A program made the translations under genes and the position numbers. From contig JBEKGN010000003.1 in the NCBI GenBank assembly GCA_050012775.1, forward strand, positions 124,001 to 188,000: a DNA stretch of 64,000 nt, read 5' to 3'. The first letter of the stretch is position 1, and each line of letters opens with the position of its first letter. Origin of the DNA: Roseiarcus sp050012775. Its GTDB lineage: Bacteria; Pseudomonadota; Alphaproteobacteria; Rhizobiales; Beijerinckiaceae. Positions 8,728 through 16,288 of the stretch are shown here, in pieces. The notes below the pieces were generated by a model. The model was not told where the DNA came from. It saw only the letters and a program-made list of their open reading frames with translations, and did not search any database.

Positions 8728-9201
8728 ATGGAGCCGAGCGAGACCGACAGCGTAGTCCTGCATGCCTCCGGCAGGTGGTTCAACAAGGTCGATCTGCGCC
8801 GCGGGGAGGCGCCGTGGATCACAATTCCCCACAGGGGCAAAGGTTTCTCGCTCAATGGGAAGGACTACACCGTCACGCGACGTGGCATCGTCGCGACTTT
8901 CGAGCTTAGCCATGCCGGCGAATCGATTTTGGTGGCGAAGGGCCGAGCTGGCCTCTCCGCGATGTCGTTCGAGTTCGACTATGCCGGGAAGAAATGGACG
9001 ATGAAGAAAACCGGAGCTTTATCGTCCGGCGTAATTTTGGAATGCGCCGGCCGGATCGTCGGCGAGTTCAAACCACCCGGCGGGTTCTATTTCGGGACGA
9101 GACTCGACATTCGGCTGCCCAGAGAATTGCCCGATGAAATCCAGGTCCTTCTGATTTGGATTTACTTGAATACGTTCGGCGGGGAGGGCTCGTCCGCCTG
9201 A
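8728..9201 (+). CDS. Hypothetical protein
   Basis: A 157-residue protein with no recognised family. It starts MEPSETDSVVLHASGRWFNK after a GGAGG-like leader (CTGGAGGCAG). Alternating hydrophobic and polar residues with many Gly and aromatic residues through residues 30-125 suggest a mostly beta-sheet domain. The last 25 residues (LPDEIQVLLIWIYLNTFGGE) form a hydrophobic helix-like segment. This resembles the overall look of tubby/scramblase-like barrels with a C-terminal helix, but I cannot support that assignment. It lies between two copies of an intergenic repeat module, in a stretch that looks accessory. Confidence 0.6.
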   Translation: MEPSETDSVVLHASGRWFNKVDLRRGEAPWITIPHRGKGFSLNGKDYTVTRRGIVATFELSHAGESILVAKGRAGLSAMSFEFDYAGKKWTMKKTGALSSGVILECAGRIVGEFKPPGGFYFGTRLDIRLPRELPDEIQVLLIWIYLNTFGGEGSSA

Positions 9202-9206
9202 TGCGC

Positions 9207-9340
9207 ATTTACGGCGACAGGCGCTCAAACGCCGATTTCTCTTTCTTCGCCGGAACTGCGGCGACGGCTGGCGAACGTCTTTCAATCCGGCCCATCCGGA
9301 GATGGTCGCCCCCTCCCGCCGACCCACCGCGCCGCCGCCG
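9207..9340. repeat. Partial copy A3 of the intergenic repeat module
   Basis: Directly after the 157-residue hypothetical gene, the sequence TTTACGGCGACAGGCGCTCA (from 9208) is followed about 100 bp later by CGCCGACCCACCGCGCCG (from 9317). The same two blocks occur in the same order in the copies at 8352, 9840 and 10806. The hairpin part of the module is absent here. The copy sits between a plus-strand gene and the 3' end of a minus-strand gene. Confidence 0.5.
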
Positions 9341-9356
9341 TCCTCGCGCAAGAGTC

Positions 9357-9746
9357 TCATTCACGGCTGTAGGCTTTGAACGTGAGGAATGCGCCAAGCA
9401 ATAAAATCACAACCGCAACTATGGGCATGACCCCGGCGGTTTGAACGGTTGTCGCCGCGATTTCAGCGAGCCGCGTCGGGAAAAGTATTCGTGAAAGGCC
9501 GCTGACGACTGTAAGCCAGCCGAGCATGGTCACCACCACCGGCCAGCCGCCCGTCCATCGATTGTGAAAACGCACGATCGCAAGTCCCGCAACGAATATG
9601 GGATAACCCGTCACGAAGATGAGCGCCGGGTCATGGAAGCCCCGTTCGACCATGGCCGGCCAAGCCTCAAGGTTGAAAAAGATCGAGGCGGCGCTTGCAA
9701 TGAGAGTGGGACCGATCAGGGCCGCGATCGTCTTCGAGGTCGCCAT
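9357..9746 (-). CDS. Small integral membrane protein, unknown function
   Basis: A 129-residue membrane protein with about four hydrophobic segments (about 4-22, 38-58, 68-86 and 103-122) and few charged residues. It starts MATSKTIAALIGPTLIASAA. The ATG at 9746 was preferred to an upstream in-frame start because it has a clear ribosome-binding site (AGGAAGG, about 8 nt upstream). No family motif was recognised. It is isolated within the repeat-rich accessory stretch and shows no obvious operon partner. Confidence 0.7.
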   Translation of the reverse strand: MATSKTIAALIGPTLIASAASIFFNLEAWPAMVERGFHDPALIFVTGYPIFVAGLAIVRFHNRWTGGWPVVVTMLGWLTVVSGLSRILFPTRLAEIAATTVQTAGVMPIVAVVILLLGAFLTFKAYSRE

Positions 9747-9839
9747 GACGCGATCCTTCCTATCGAACCGTTCCAAGCGCATGTTTTCGGGAAAGTGACC
9801 CACGCGAAGAGTGCCATATGTCCCGGGCGATTGCACGTG

Positions 9840-10080
9840 GCGCGTTTTTCTTGATTACGGCGACGGGCGCTCATTTCCCCTTTTATCCTGGCGAGCAGTT
9901 CTGCCGGCCCGCCTCTCGCCGACCCACCGCGCCGTCGACCTCTTGGAGGCTAAAACTTCCGAAGCCGAAGGGCTGTCAAGGGCGCGCAATTCGCGCGCCG
10001 CCGCAGGCGGGCTTCGCCCCTTGACAGCCCTTCGGCTTCGGAAGGAAGACGCTTCCATGAGGTCGACGGCGCTCTTTGCC
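9840..10080. repeat. Intergenic repeat module, copy A2, with perfect 27-bp inverted repeat
   Basis: This module contains a perfect 27-bp inverted repeat: left arm 9956-9982, right arm 10018-10044, separated by 35 bp. The arms hold the core GCCGAAGGGCTGTCAAGGG. The spacer ends in CGCCGCCGCAGGCGGGCTTC, which is also found in copy A1. Upstream it shares TTACGGCGACGGGCGCTCA and CGCCGACCCACCGCGCCGTC with the other copies, and downstream GAAGACGCTTCCAT and GACGGCGCTC with A1. A transcript would fold into a very stable hairpin. It has no transposase and could be a MITE-like element, a bidirectional terminator or a structured RNA. It occupies much of the gene-free stretch 9747-10418. Confidence 0.75.
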
Positions 10081-10232
10081 GAAGCGCGGCGAATGCCGCC
10101 TCCGACGCGAGCGCGGACTGAACGACAAGCCCGGCGATGAGGCGTCGCTGATTGAGCGTGTCTCACTTTCGGGGCGCGCTCCAGCATCACGTCCGCTTGG
10201 AGCACGACGTGTTTAAGTGGAATCATCTTAGG

Positions 10233-10378
10233 CGTCATCGCGAGCGAAGCGTGGCGATCCAGAGATCGCGACGCCTGCCAGTTTGTCCGCCGAGCGCGCT
10301 CGCGGATGTCGCGGGCGATGCGAAATCTATCAGCAATCCCCTCGATCGCTGGATCGCCGCGCTTCGCTCGCGATGACG
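10233..10378. repeat. REP-type inverted repeat pair
   Basis: The left arm starting CGTCATCGCGAGCGAAGCG (10233-10262) and the right arm (10350-10378) are inverted copies of one another with one mismatch (GTGGCGATCC versus GCGGCGATCC), about 87 bp apart. The form is that of repetitive extragenic palindromes common between genes in alphaproteobacteria. No gene was recognised between the arms. Confidence 0.75.
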
Positions 10379-10418
10379 GCCGTGGTGGATATGCCTAAAG
10401 ACAACGCGCTCCAGCGCC

Positions 10419-10625
10419 CTAACTCTTGCCGGCGTGCGCGCCGTGCTGCGCCGCCATTGCGGCGGCCGTCTGATCGAGATTGTCGACGGTCTGGGTGAAG
10501 TCGGCGAAGTCGGCCGCGCCGCTGGTCTTCTGGGGGTCGCTCGATTGCGCCGCGGGGGCGGCGCCGGCCTCGGGCGCCGCGAGGCCGGCGAGAACCTTAG
10601 CGATAATGGGGACCGCGAATATCAT
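10419..10625 (-). CDS. Small hypothetical protein (68 aa)
   Basis: A possible small protein beginning MIFAVPIIAKVLAGLAAPEA. Its ATG is preceded by AGAGGAAGCTGAG, a good ribosome-binding site with proper spacing. The first 20 residues are hydrophobic, the rest Ala-, Asp- and Thr-rich with an acidic middle (ADFADFTQTVDNLDQTAAAM). It could be a small exported or membrane-attached protein, or a phasin/repeat-type helix. No family is recognised. The support is the start context and amino-acid-like composition only. Confidence 0.45.
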   Translation of the reverse strand: MIFAVPIIAKVLAGLAAPEAGAAPAAQSSDPQKTSGAADFADFTQTVDNLDQTAAAMAAQHGAHAGKS

Positions 10626-11080
10626 CTCAGCTTCCTCTTATGTCGCAGGGCGGGTCGGAGCGGGCGGCGGCGGACGACTTCCCCCTCGACCCGTTCCGTA
10701 AGCAGCGCGACTTGACGCATGATTGCCTGATATGACGGCGTTAGCTTGCGCGAGCGTGTCTTCGCTCAGCGAGGCCGCTCCGGCGCGGGGCGGCCGACGC
10801 TTTGGGCTTACGGCGACGGCTCACGAGACGCGCGCCATGGCCACGCGTACAGCGCGGCGGAACTTCCCCCTCCCGCCGACCCGCCGCGCCGTCGACATCG
10901 ATGATTGCGACCGATGCGCGTCATGCCCGGCCTTGTGCCGGGCATCCACGCCGTGACGCAGCGGCCAATCTTGCGGGCTATTTGCAACGGCGCCGCGTGG
11001 ATGGCCGGGACAAGCCCGGCCATGACGGTATTGGGCTTCGAGAGCTTCCTTCCATGACTCGCCCTCACTGAATCTTGCGA
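10626..11080. other. Gene-free stretch with repeats
   Basis: No gene is convincing here. The stretch holds a partial repeat copy A4 (10806-10896: TTACGGCGACGGCTCA, then CGCCGACCCGCCGCGCCGTC) and a REP-type inverted repeat (10918-11027, listed separately). Between 10626 and 10805 I see only a short fragment (ACTTCCCCCTCGACCCG) that resembles part of the same module. It separates the small hypothetical gene from the 3' end of the sensor kinase. Confidence 0.5.
10918..11027. repeat. REP-type inverted repeat, copy 1
   Basis: The right arm (10996-11027) is identical over 32 bp to the right arm of the element at 29097-29206. The left arm (10918-10950) is a diverged inverted copy (CATGCCCGGCCTTGTGCCGG). 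The element lies just downstream of the sensor kinase stop. It belongs to the widespread CGTCATGGCCGGGCTTGTCC type of palindrome seen between genes in many Hyphomicrobiales. Confidence 0.8.
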
Positions 11081-12655
11081 TTACGCCGCCGCCTTGCGCC
11101 CCCAGCGCCGCGCGCGCCGGCTCGCCCTTTGCTCCGGCGTTTCCTCGGGCGGCGCGTTGGGATCGAGCTGGGGCAGGGCGTTCATCACGCGCTCGGGCGG
11201 GAAGATGACGATCACTTCGGTGCCCTCGCGCAGCTTGGAGAGAAGACGGAACTCGCCGCCGTGCAGCTCGACCAGCCCCTTGACGATGGGCAGGCCGAGG
11301 CCGGTGCCCTCGTCGGCGTTCTTCTGCGCCAGGGCGCCGCGCCCGAAGGAGGCGAGCACGATCGGAATCTCGTCCTCGGCGATGCCGGGTCCGGTGTCGC
11401 GGATCGACAGATATTGCCCGCCCGAACTCGTCCATCCCACCTTGATGGTGATCGAACCGCCCTGCGGCGTGAACTTGATGGCGTTGCTCAAGAGGTTCAG
11501 CGTCACCTGGCGCACGGCGCGCTCGTCCGCCCAGATGCGCGGCAGGTCGGTGTCGAGCTGCTCGACCACCGAGATGTTGCGGCTCTTGGCCCGCATCGAC
11601 AGCAGGTGGCGGCATTCCTCGACGACGCCGGGCAGCGAGACGGATTCTTCCTTCAGTTCGTAGCGCCCCGCTTCGACGCGCGACAGGTCGAGGATTTCGT
11701 TGATGAGCATCAGCAGGTGCTGGCCGCTCGAATGGATGTCGTTGGAGTAATCCTTGTAGGCGGGCACGGCGTGAGCGCCGAACAACTCCGCTTTCATGAC
11801 CTCGGAAAAACCGAGGATCGCGTTGAGCGGCGTGCGCAATTCGTGGCTCATCGTCGCCAGGAAGCGCGACTTGGCGAGATTGGCGCTTTCGGCGCGCCGC
11901 CGCGCCACGTCGGAATTGAGGTTGGCCTGTTCGAGTTCGGCGATCAGCGCGTCCTTCTCCGCCTGAAACGACAGACCGGCCAGCGAGGTCCGGTGCAGGC
12001 GATTGGCGAGGATGACGAAATAGACGAGGATGCCGACGCAGAGCGCCGACAACATGAACGCTTCCTCGCGCGTCGCCGGCCCCAGGACGTAAACGATCGC
12101 GATCGTCATCGGCGCCAGGCCGCCGGCGACGGCCATGGGGATCGCGGACGCCACCATCGCGGTCATGCCCGCGACCAGCAACAGAACGACCAGCACGAAA
12201 GTGCGCGCGTTCGGATCGGGCGATTGCAGCAGGAGAACGACGATCAGCGCCCACGAGGAGCCGGCGAAAGTTTCCGCGGCGATGAACTTGCGCCGCCAGG
12301 AGTTGGAAGTCTTTTCCGCGTCGGGCGAATCGAGGAAGGCGACGCCGAGCCCGTAGCGCACGGCGAGCGCCGCGGCGAGCAGGCCGCCCCAAACCATGAT
12401 GTGGGCCAGGGAAACCCAGAGGCAGGCCGTGAAGCCGACCGCGACCACGACAAGCGCGATCGCGGGCGTCGCGCTCATCGCGCTATGCGCGAAGAGCCGG
12501 GCGAGAGAGGCGTATTGTCCGGAAGAATCGACGGAATTGCTGGTGAGCGATTGACGCGCGTGCTTGAGCTTGATCGTCATCTTGCGTCGGCGCGCCGCCG
12601 CAGTCGGGTCGCCGCCGCGGCCCCTGTCGATCTTCTCCGCCGAAACTTCACTCAT
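11081..12655 (-). CDS. Orphan membrane sensor histidine kinase
   Basis: A 524-residue inner-membrane kinase. Residues about 60-220 hold six or so hydrophobic segments forming a membrane sensor without an obvious periplasmic domain. A short coiled linker (about 228-262) follows. The H-box MSHELRTPLNAILGFSEV places the phosphorylated His at 271; the N-box NLLSNAIKFT is at 387-396, G1 DTGPGI at 420-425, G2 GTGLGL at 450-455. The tail is rich in Pro, Arg and Lys. The domain order resembles PdhS/DivJ-type kinases of alphaproteobacterial cell-cycle networks. No response regulator is adjacent, so its partner and signal are unknown. Confidence 0.9.
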   Translation of the reverse strand: MSEVSAEKIDRGRGGDPTAAARRRKMTIKLKHARQSLTSNSVDSSGQYASLARLFAHSAMSATPAIALVVVAVGFTACLWVSLAHIMVWGGLLAAALAVRYGLGVAFLDSPDAEKTSNSWRRKFIAAETFAGSSWALIVVLLLQSPDPNARTFVLVVLLLVAGMTAMVASAIPMAVAGGLAPMTIAIVYVLGPATREEAFMLSALCVGILVYFVILANRLHRTSLAGLSFQAEKDALIAELEQANLNSDVARRRAESANLAKSRFLATMSHELRTPLNAILGFSEVMKAELFGAHAVPAYKDYSNDIHSSGQHLLMLINEILDLSRVEAGRYELKEESVSLPGVVEECRHLLSMRAKSRNISVVEQLDTDLPRIWADERAVRQVTLNLLSNAIKFTPQGGSITIKVGWTSSGGQYLSIRDTGPGIAEDEIPIVLASFGRGALAQKNADEGTGLGLPIVKGLVELHGGEFRLLSKLREGTEVIVIFPPERVMNALPQLDPNAPPEETPEQRASRRARRWGRKAAA

Positions 12656-12823
12656 GACCGCCCGACAAACGCACGCTAACGACGACGCCGATCATGACGA
12701 TTAATCCTTAACGAGCGCCTACAAAATTAGCGGAAATGCGAGCATAAGCGAGTTCATTTCTGTTAACATTTCGGCCATCCCGACCGGCCTCGAGCGGCGC
12801 GCGGCGGGGAGGAACGGCGACTC

Positions 12824-13435
12824 GTGAAGCTTTACAATTCCAATCTGGCGCCCAATCCGCGCCGCGTGCGAATCTTCCTGGCGGAAAAGGGCGTCACGGC
12901 GCCGACGGTCGATGTCGACCTCGCGCGCCTGGAGCAAAAATCCCAAGCCTTTTCCGCGCTCAATCCCTTCCAGGGCGTCCCGGCGCTCGAACTCGACGAC
13001 GGAACGATCATCGCCGAATCGGTGGCGATTTGCCGCTATATCGAGGAATTGCATCCCGACCCGCCGCTGTTCGGCGTCGGCGCCCTGGAGCGCGCGATGG
13101 TCGAAATGTGGCAGCGGCGTCTGGAATTGCACCTCTTTTTTCCCATCGCCCAGGCCTTTCGCCATTCCCATCCCGCGATGAAGGCGATGGAGACGCCGCA
13201 AATCGCGCAATGGGCGGAAGTTAACAAAGGGCGCGCCCTCGCCGCGATCGCGCGCGTCGACGAAGCCTTGGGCGAGCGCCCGTTCATCGCGGGCGAGCGG
13301 TTCAGCATCGCTGACATCACCGGGCTCGTCGCGCTCGACTTCACGCGACCGGCGCGCATTGCGATTCCCGACGAATTTACGCATCTCAGGCGTTGGCGCG
13401 ACGCCTTGGCCGCCCGTCCGAGCGCCAAGGCCTGA
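12824..13435 (+). CDS. Glutathione S-transferase family protein
   Basis: A 203-residue cytosolic GST. The N-terminal thioredoxin-fold domain begins MKLYNSNLAPNPRRVRIFLA and contains NPFQGVPALELDDG with the cis-Pro and then ESVAICRYIEE, the glutathione-binding ES motif. The helical C-terminal domain has the FSIADITGLVALDF N-capping motif. The GTG start at 12824 has a strong ribosome-binding site (GGGGAGGAA). It is divergent from the sensor kinase across about 170 bp. The substrate is unknown. Confidence 0.92.
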   Translation: MKLYNSNLAPNPRRVRIFLAEKGVTAPTVDVDLARLEQKSQAFSALNPFQGVPALELDDGTIIAESVAICRYIEELHPDPPLFGVGALERAMVEMWQRRLELHLFFPIAQAFRHSHPAMKAMETPQIAQWAEVNKGRALAAIARVDEALGERPFIAGERFSIADITGLVALDFTRPARIAIPDEFTHLRRWRDALAARPSAKA

Positions 13436-13499
13436 CGCGCGCCGGCCGCCTTGTGCGAAGCGAAGCGGCGCGGCGCAAGCGGAGGGCTTCGGCCCTCGC

Positions 13500-14366
13500 T
13501 CACTTTTCCAGGCGCGCGATCAGGCTCGAAGTGTCCCAGCGTCCGCCGCCCATCGCCTGGACCTCGGAATAGAATTGATCGACGAGCGCCGCGACCGGCA
13601 GATGCGCGCCGTTGCGCCGCGCTTCGTCGAGGCAGATCGCCAGATCCTTGCGCATCCAATCGACGGCGAAGCCGAAGTCGAACTCGCCGGCGATCATCGT
13701 CTTGTGACGATTGTCCATCTGCCAGGATTGCGCCGCGCCCTTGGAAATGACTTCGATCACGAGCTGCCGGTCGAGGCCGGCGCGCGCGGCGAAATGCAGT
13801 CCCTCGGCGAGCCCCTGCACAAGGCCGGCGATGCAGAGCTGATTGACCATCTTGGTCAACTGCCCGGCGCCGACTCCGCCCATCAGGCGGCAGGCGCGCG
13901 CGTAAGCGGCGATCGCCGGCTCGACCTTGGCGTAGGCCGCTTCGTCGCCGCCGCACATCACCGTCAGCGCCCCGTTCTCGGCGCCCGCCTGTCCGCCCGA
14001 AACCGGCGCGTCGACGAAGCTGAGGCCAAGGCGGCTCGCCTCACGCGAAAGCTCCCGCGCCACGTCGGCCGAAGCGGTGGTGTGGTCGACGAAGACGGCG
14101 CCGCGCTTCATGCCGGCGAAGGCGCCGTCGGGCCCGAGCGCGACCGCGCGCAGATCGTCGTCGTTGCCGACGCAGGCGAAGACGAAATCGCGGTCCTTGG
14201 CCGCCTCGCGCGGTGTCGGCGCGCTGGCCCCGCCATGTTCGGCGACCCACTTCTGCGCCTTCGCCGCCGTCCTGTTGTAGACGACGACGCCATGGCCGCG
14301 GGCTTTCAAGTGGCCCGCCATCGGATAGCCCATCACCCCCAACCCCAGAAATGCGACTTCGCTCAA
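13500..14366 (-). CDS. NAD(P)-dependent 3-hydroxyisobutyrate dehydrogenase-family oxidoreductase
   Basis: A 288-residue beta-hydroxyacid dehydrogenase. The Rossmann motif FLGLGVMGYPMAGHL is at about 6-20. The substrate-binding segment DAPVSGGQAGAENGALTVM is at about 117-135. GQLTKMVNQ contains the catalytic Lys (about 171). The family includes 3-hydroxyisobutyrate dehydrogenase, tartronate semialdehyde reductase and glyoxylate reductases; the exact substrate cannot be assigned. It is convergent with the GST gene and has no metabolic partner next to it. Confidence 0.9.
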   Translation of the reverse strand: MSEVAFLGLGVMGYPMAGHLKARGHGVVVYNRTAAKAQKWVAEHGGASAPTPREAAKDRDFVFACVGNDDDLRAVALGPDGAFAGMKRGAVFVDHTTASADVARELSREASRLGLSFVDAPVSGGQAGAENGALTVMCGGDEAAYAKVEPAIAAYARACRLMGGVGAGQLTKMVNQLCIAGLVQGLAEGLHFAARAGLDRQLVIEVISKGAAQSWQMDNRHKTMIAGEFDFGFAVDWMRKDLAICLDEARRNGAHLPVAALVDQFYSEVQAMGGGRWDTSSLIARLEK

Positions 14367-14592
14367 TTCTCTCTCCTCACGTGTCGACGGCGCGCCGCGC
14401 CTGGTCGGCTCTATAGCGCGGATCGCTCATTCGCGCTGCTGGCGGGCTGAAAGCGGCGAGCCCTTGCCCTTGGCGGCTTTGCAGGCGCCGTGGCTGCTGC
14501 GCAAGATCGCCACCGACGCGCTCGACCGCGCCGCCGGCAAGAGACATCGCCGCCGGCAATCTGTGATGAGTCACAGCGAAGAGCAACGAAGT

Positions 14593-15006
14593 TCAATATT
14601 TCGTATAACTTTTCTCTTCGACAATGTCCGATCTGAGAAGATCGTTGATTTCCCTTTTTATCGCAGCTCTTTCATCGTTTCGCGTATAGACAGATCGCGC
14701 GAGTGCGATGAATTGATTATCGAATTCCTGCTTCGCCTCCTTCTCGCGAATATCGTCCTCGATTGCCCACAGCGCGTCATTTACAACTCGAAGACGATGT
14801 TTCAGATCAGAAAGCCGGGCGTTATTCGCCAAATAAACGTCGGCGGCCGAAGAAAGTAACGAAAGCTCCTTTCGCACATTGGCCAAAGCGTCTGCGCCAG
14901 ACAGCTTCGTATTTTTGATCTCGAGAATCGTGATTTTGTCGATAACTTCTCCCCAAGACACCGGCAAATACGGCGTTGGCGGGGAAACAGGATTGGTCAT
15001 GCTCAC
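14593..15006 (-). CDS. DUF6165 family protein
   Basis: A 137-residue soluble protein. The N-terminal motif LPVSWGEVIDKITILEIK, the central VVNDALWAIEDDIREKE, and the C-terminal RAAIKREINDLLRSDIVEEKSY match the small DUF6165 family. Heptad-like spacing suggests a helical bundle or coiled coil. The family is commonly found beside TPR/glycosyltransferase genes for surface polysaccharides, and here the neighbour is a remnant of such a gene. Codons are less GC-rich than in the surrounding genes. Function is unknown. The 226 bp on its downstream side hold no convincing gene. Confidence 0.8.
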   Translation of the reverse strand: MSMTNPVSPPTPYLPVSWGEVIDKITILEIKNTKLSGADALANVRKELSLLSSAADVYLANNARLSDLKHRLRVVNDALWAIEDDIREKEAKQEFDNQFIALARSVYTRNDERAAIKREINDLLRSDIVEEKSYTKY

Positions 15007-15010
15007 GGAC

Positions 15011-15346
15011 CTATACGTTCAAAAGGGATTTCAATTCTTTTTCAATTTCGGCGAACGCGCTCCTCCAGTCCCCGCGAACGGATTGGCGAAACAGCCGCAT
15101 CGTCGGATACCAAGGGCTATCCGAACGGTCCAGCATCCATCGCCAATCGGGTACGTGCTTCAGCGCGACCCAGGTCGGCGCGCCGAGCGCTCCGGCCAGA
15201 TGCGCCACGGAGGTATCGGAGGTGATCACGAGATCGCAGATCTTCATAACCGCCGCCGTGTCAAGGAATGCGTCGGGTCCGGCGTCGAATTCCTCGCCGA
15301 GGGTTTCCACACGCATTCCCATTGGGAGCGGTTGCTTTGGGGAGCA
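15011..15346 (-). pseudogene. Decayed glycosyltransferase (C-terminal fragment)
   Basis: The fragment encodes FLDTAAVMKICDLVITSDTS, VAHLAGALGAPTWVALK and PDWRWMLDRSDSPWYP, which is the C-terminal half of the GT9/heptosyltransferase-like domain found at the end of TPR glycosyltransferases. These proteins are normally several hundred residues long, but here an in-frame stop lies just upstream (15347-15349), and the sequence from there to the mobA region has no continuous frame. Another frame over 15350-15420 has a stretch (RNRGPQFPLQRLA) loosely like the R-x-R-S-I-P-L segment of such enzymes, consistent with a frameshift. Only 4 bp separate it from the intact DUF6165 gene. It is probably non-functional. 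Confidence 0.6.
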
Positions 15347-15531
15347 TCAGTTCAATGATGCCGTGCGCCAGTCTCTGCAGCGGAAATTGAGGGCCGCGAT
15401 TCCGTTTCAATGTCGATCTCCAATTCGAGCGCGGAAACGAACCGCAGCGCAAAATGCGAGTCCATCCAAATTGCAAGTCGCCGAAAGCGATGCAAGCGTC
15501 GGCGACGACGGCGCCCGCTTCCTTGGATGAA

Positions 15532-16152
15532 TCATCCCAGCCGCGCCTTAGCCGCCGCAAAATCTTCGGGGCTGTTGAGATTGGCGAAGGCGTCGTCGGC
15601 GTCGGCCGGCGCGAAGAAGACGCGGGCCGCGCCGAGGCGCGCCATCACGCGGCGCGGGCTCGCGTCGCCGCGCGCGATTTCCGCCGCGATTTCCCTTGCC
15701 GCGCGGTCGCGCCACAGCGCGAACATCGGTTCGAGGCCGCGCGGGCTCTCGGCGACCGCTACGGGCGCGCCGCTCGCCGCCATCGCCGCAACGAGCCGCG
15801 CCACGAGGTCGAGCGGCAGGAACGGCGCGTCGCACGGTGCGGTTGCGAGCAGCGAAAACCCTCGCCGCCGGGCGAAAGCAATGGCGGCGCTGACGCCGCG
15901 GAGCGGCCCGGCGAGGTCCGCTCCGGCCCCGTCGGCGACGACGACGCAATCGAAGCCGCCGAATCGCGCGGCGTCGCCGTTGGCGTTGATGAAGAGCTCG
16001 GCGACCTGCGGGCGCAGGCGCTCCACGACATGGGCGACGAGCGGACGCCCGGCGAGCGGAAGCAGCGCCTTTTCCGCGCCCATGCGCGTCGAGCGCCCGC
16101 CCGCGAGCACGACGCCGGCGATTGGCTCGCGTTGGATCGGACTTCTCCTCAA
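15532..16152 (-). CDS. mobA: Molybdenum cofactor guanylyltransferase
   Basis: A roughly 200-residue MobA. The nucleotide-binding signature IAGVVLAGGRSTRMGAEKAL opens the protein, followed by D-G-A-G-A-D-L-A-G-P-L-R-G and TAPCDAPFLPLDLVARLV, all typical of GTP:molybdopterin guanylyltransferase, which adds GMP to Mo-molybdopterin in the cytoplasm. The start is unclear: there is no ATG at a sensible distance. TTG at 16152 is reported, but GAGGAG followed 7 nt later by ATC at 16137 looks more like a translation signal. The ATG at 16317 would give an unusual basic extension and overlap the divergent gene. Confidence 0.88.
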   Translation of the reverse strand: MRRSPIQREPIAGVVLAGGRSTRMGAEKALLPLAGRPLVAHVVERLRPQVAELFINANGDAARFGGFDCVVVADGAGADLAGPLRGVSAAIAFARRRGFSLLATAPCDAPFLPLDLVARLVAAMAASGAPVAVAESPRGLEPMFALWRDRAAREIAAEIARGDASPRRVMARLGAARVFFAPADADDAFANLNSPEDFAAAKARLG

Positions 16153-16288
16153 ACCCGCGTGAAGGCCGCGCCGAAACCGCGTTGGCGCCGCAATTTCGCA
16201 CGCAACTGTGTTATAGCCCAAAGTCCTTCGGCGATTAAACCGGCGCAACGCGCAATGTTTGGACTTAGGCGATCGGGAGGATGACGAG

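Noticed and set aside
14377..14586. Minus-strand frame in the gap before DUF6165
   Set aside because: No ribosome-binding site, no family, and composition typical of a shadow.
16205..16222. TGTGTTATAG before the TRAP binding protein as a second Zur-like site
   Set aside because: Only a half-site without dyad symmetry.
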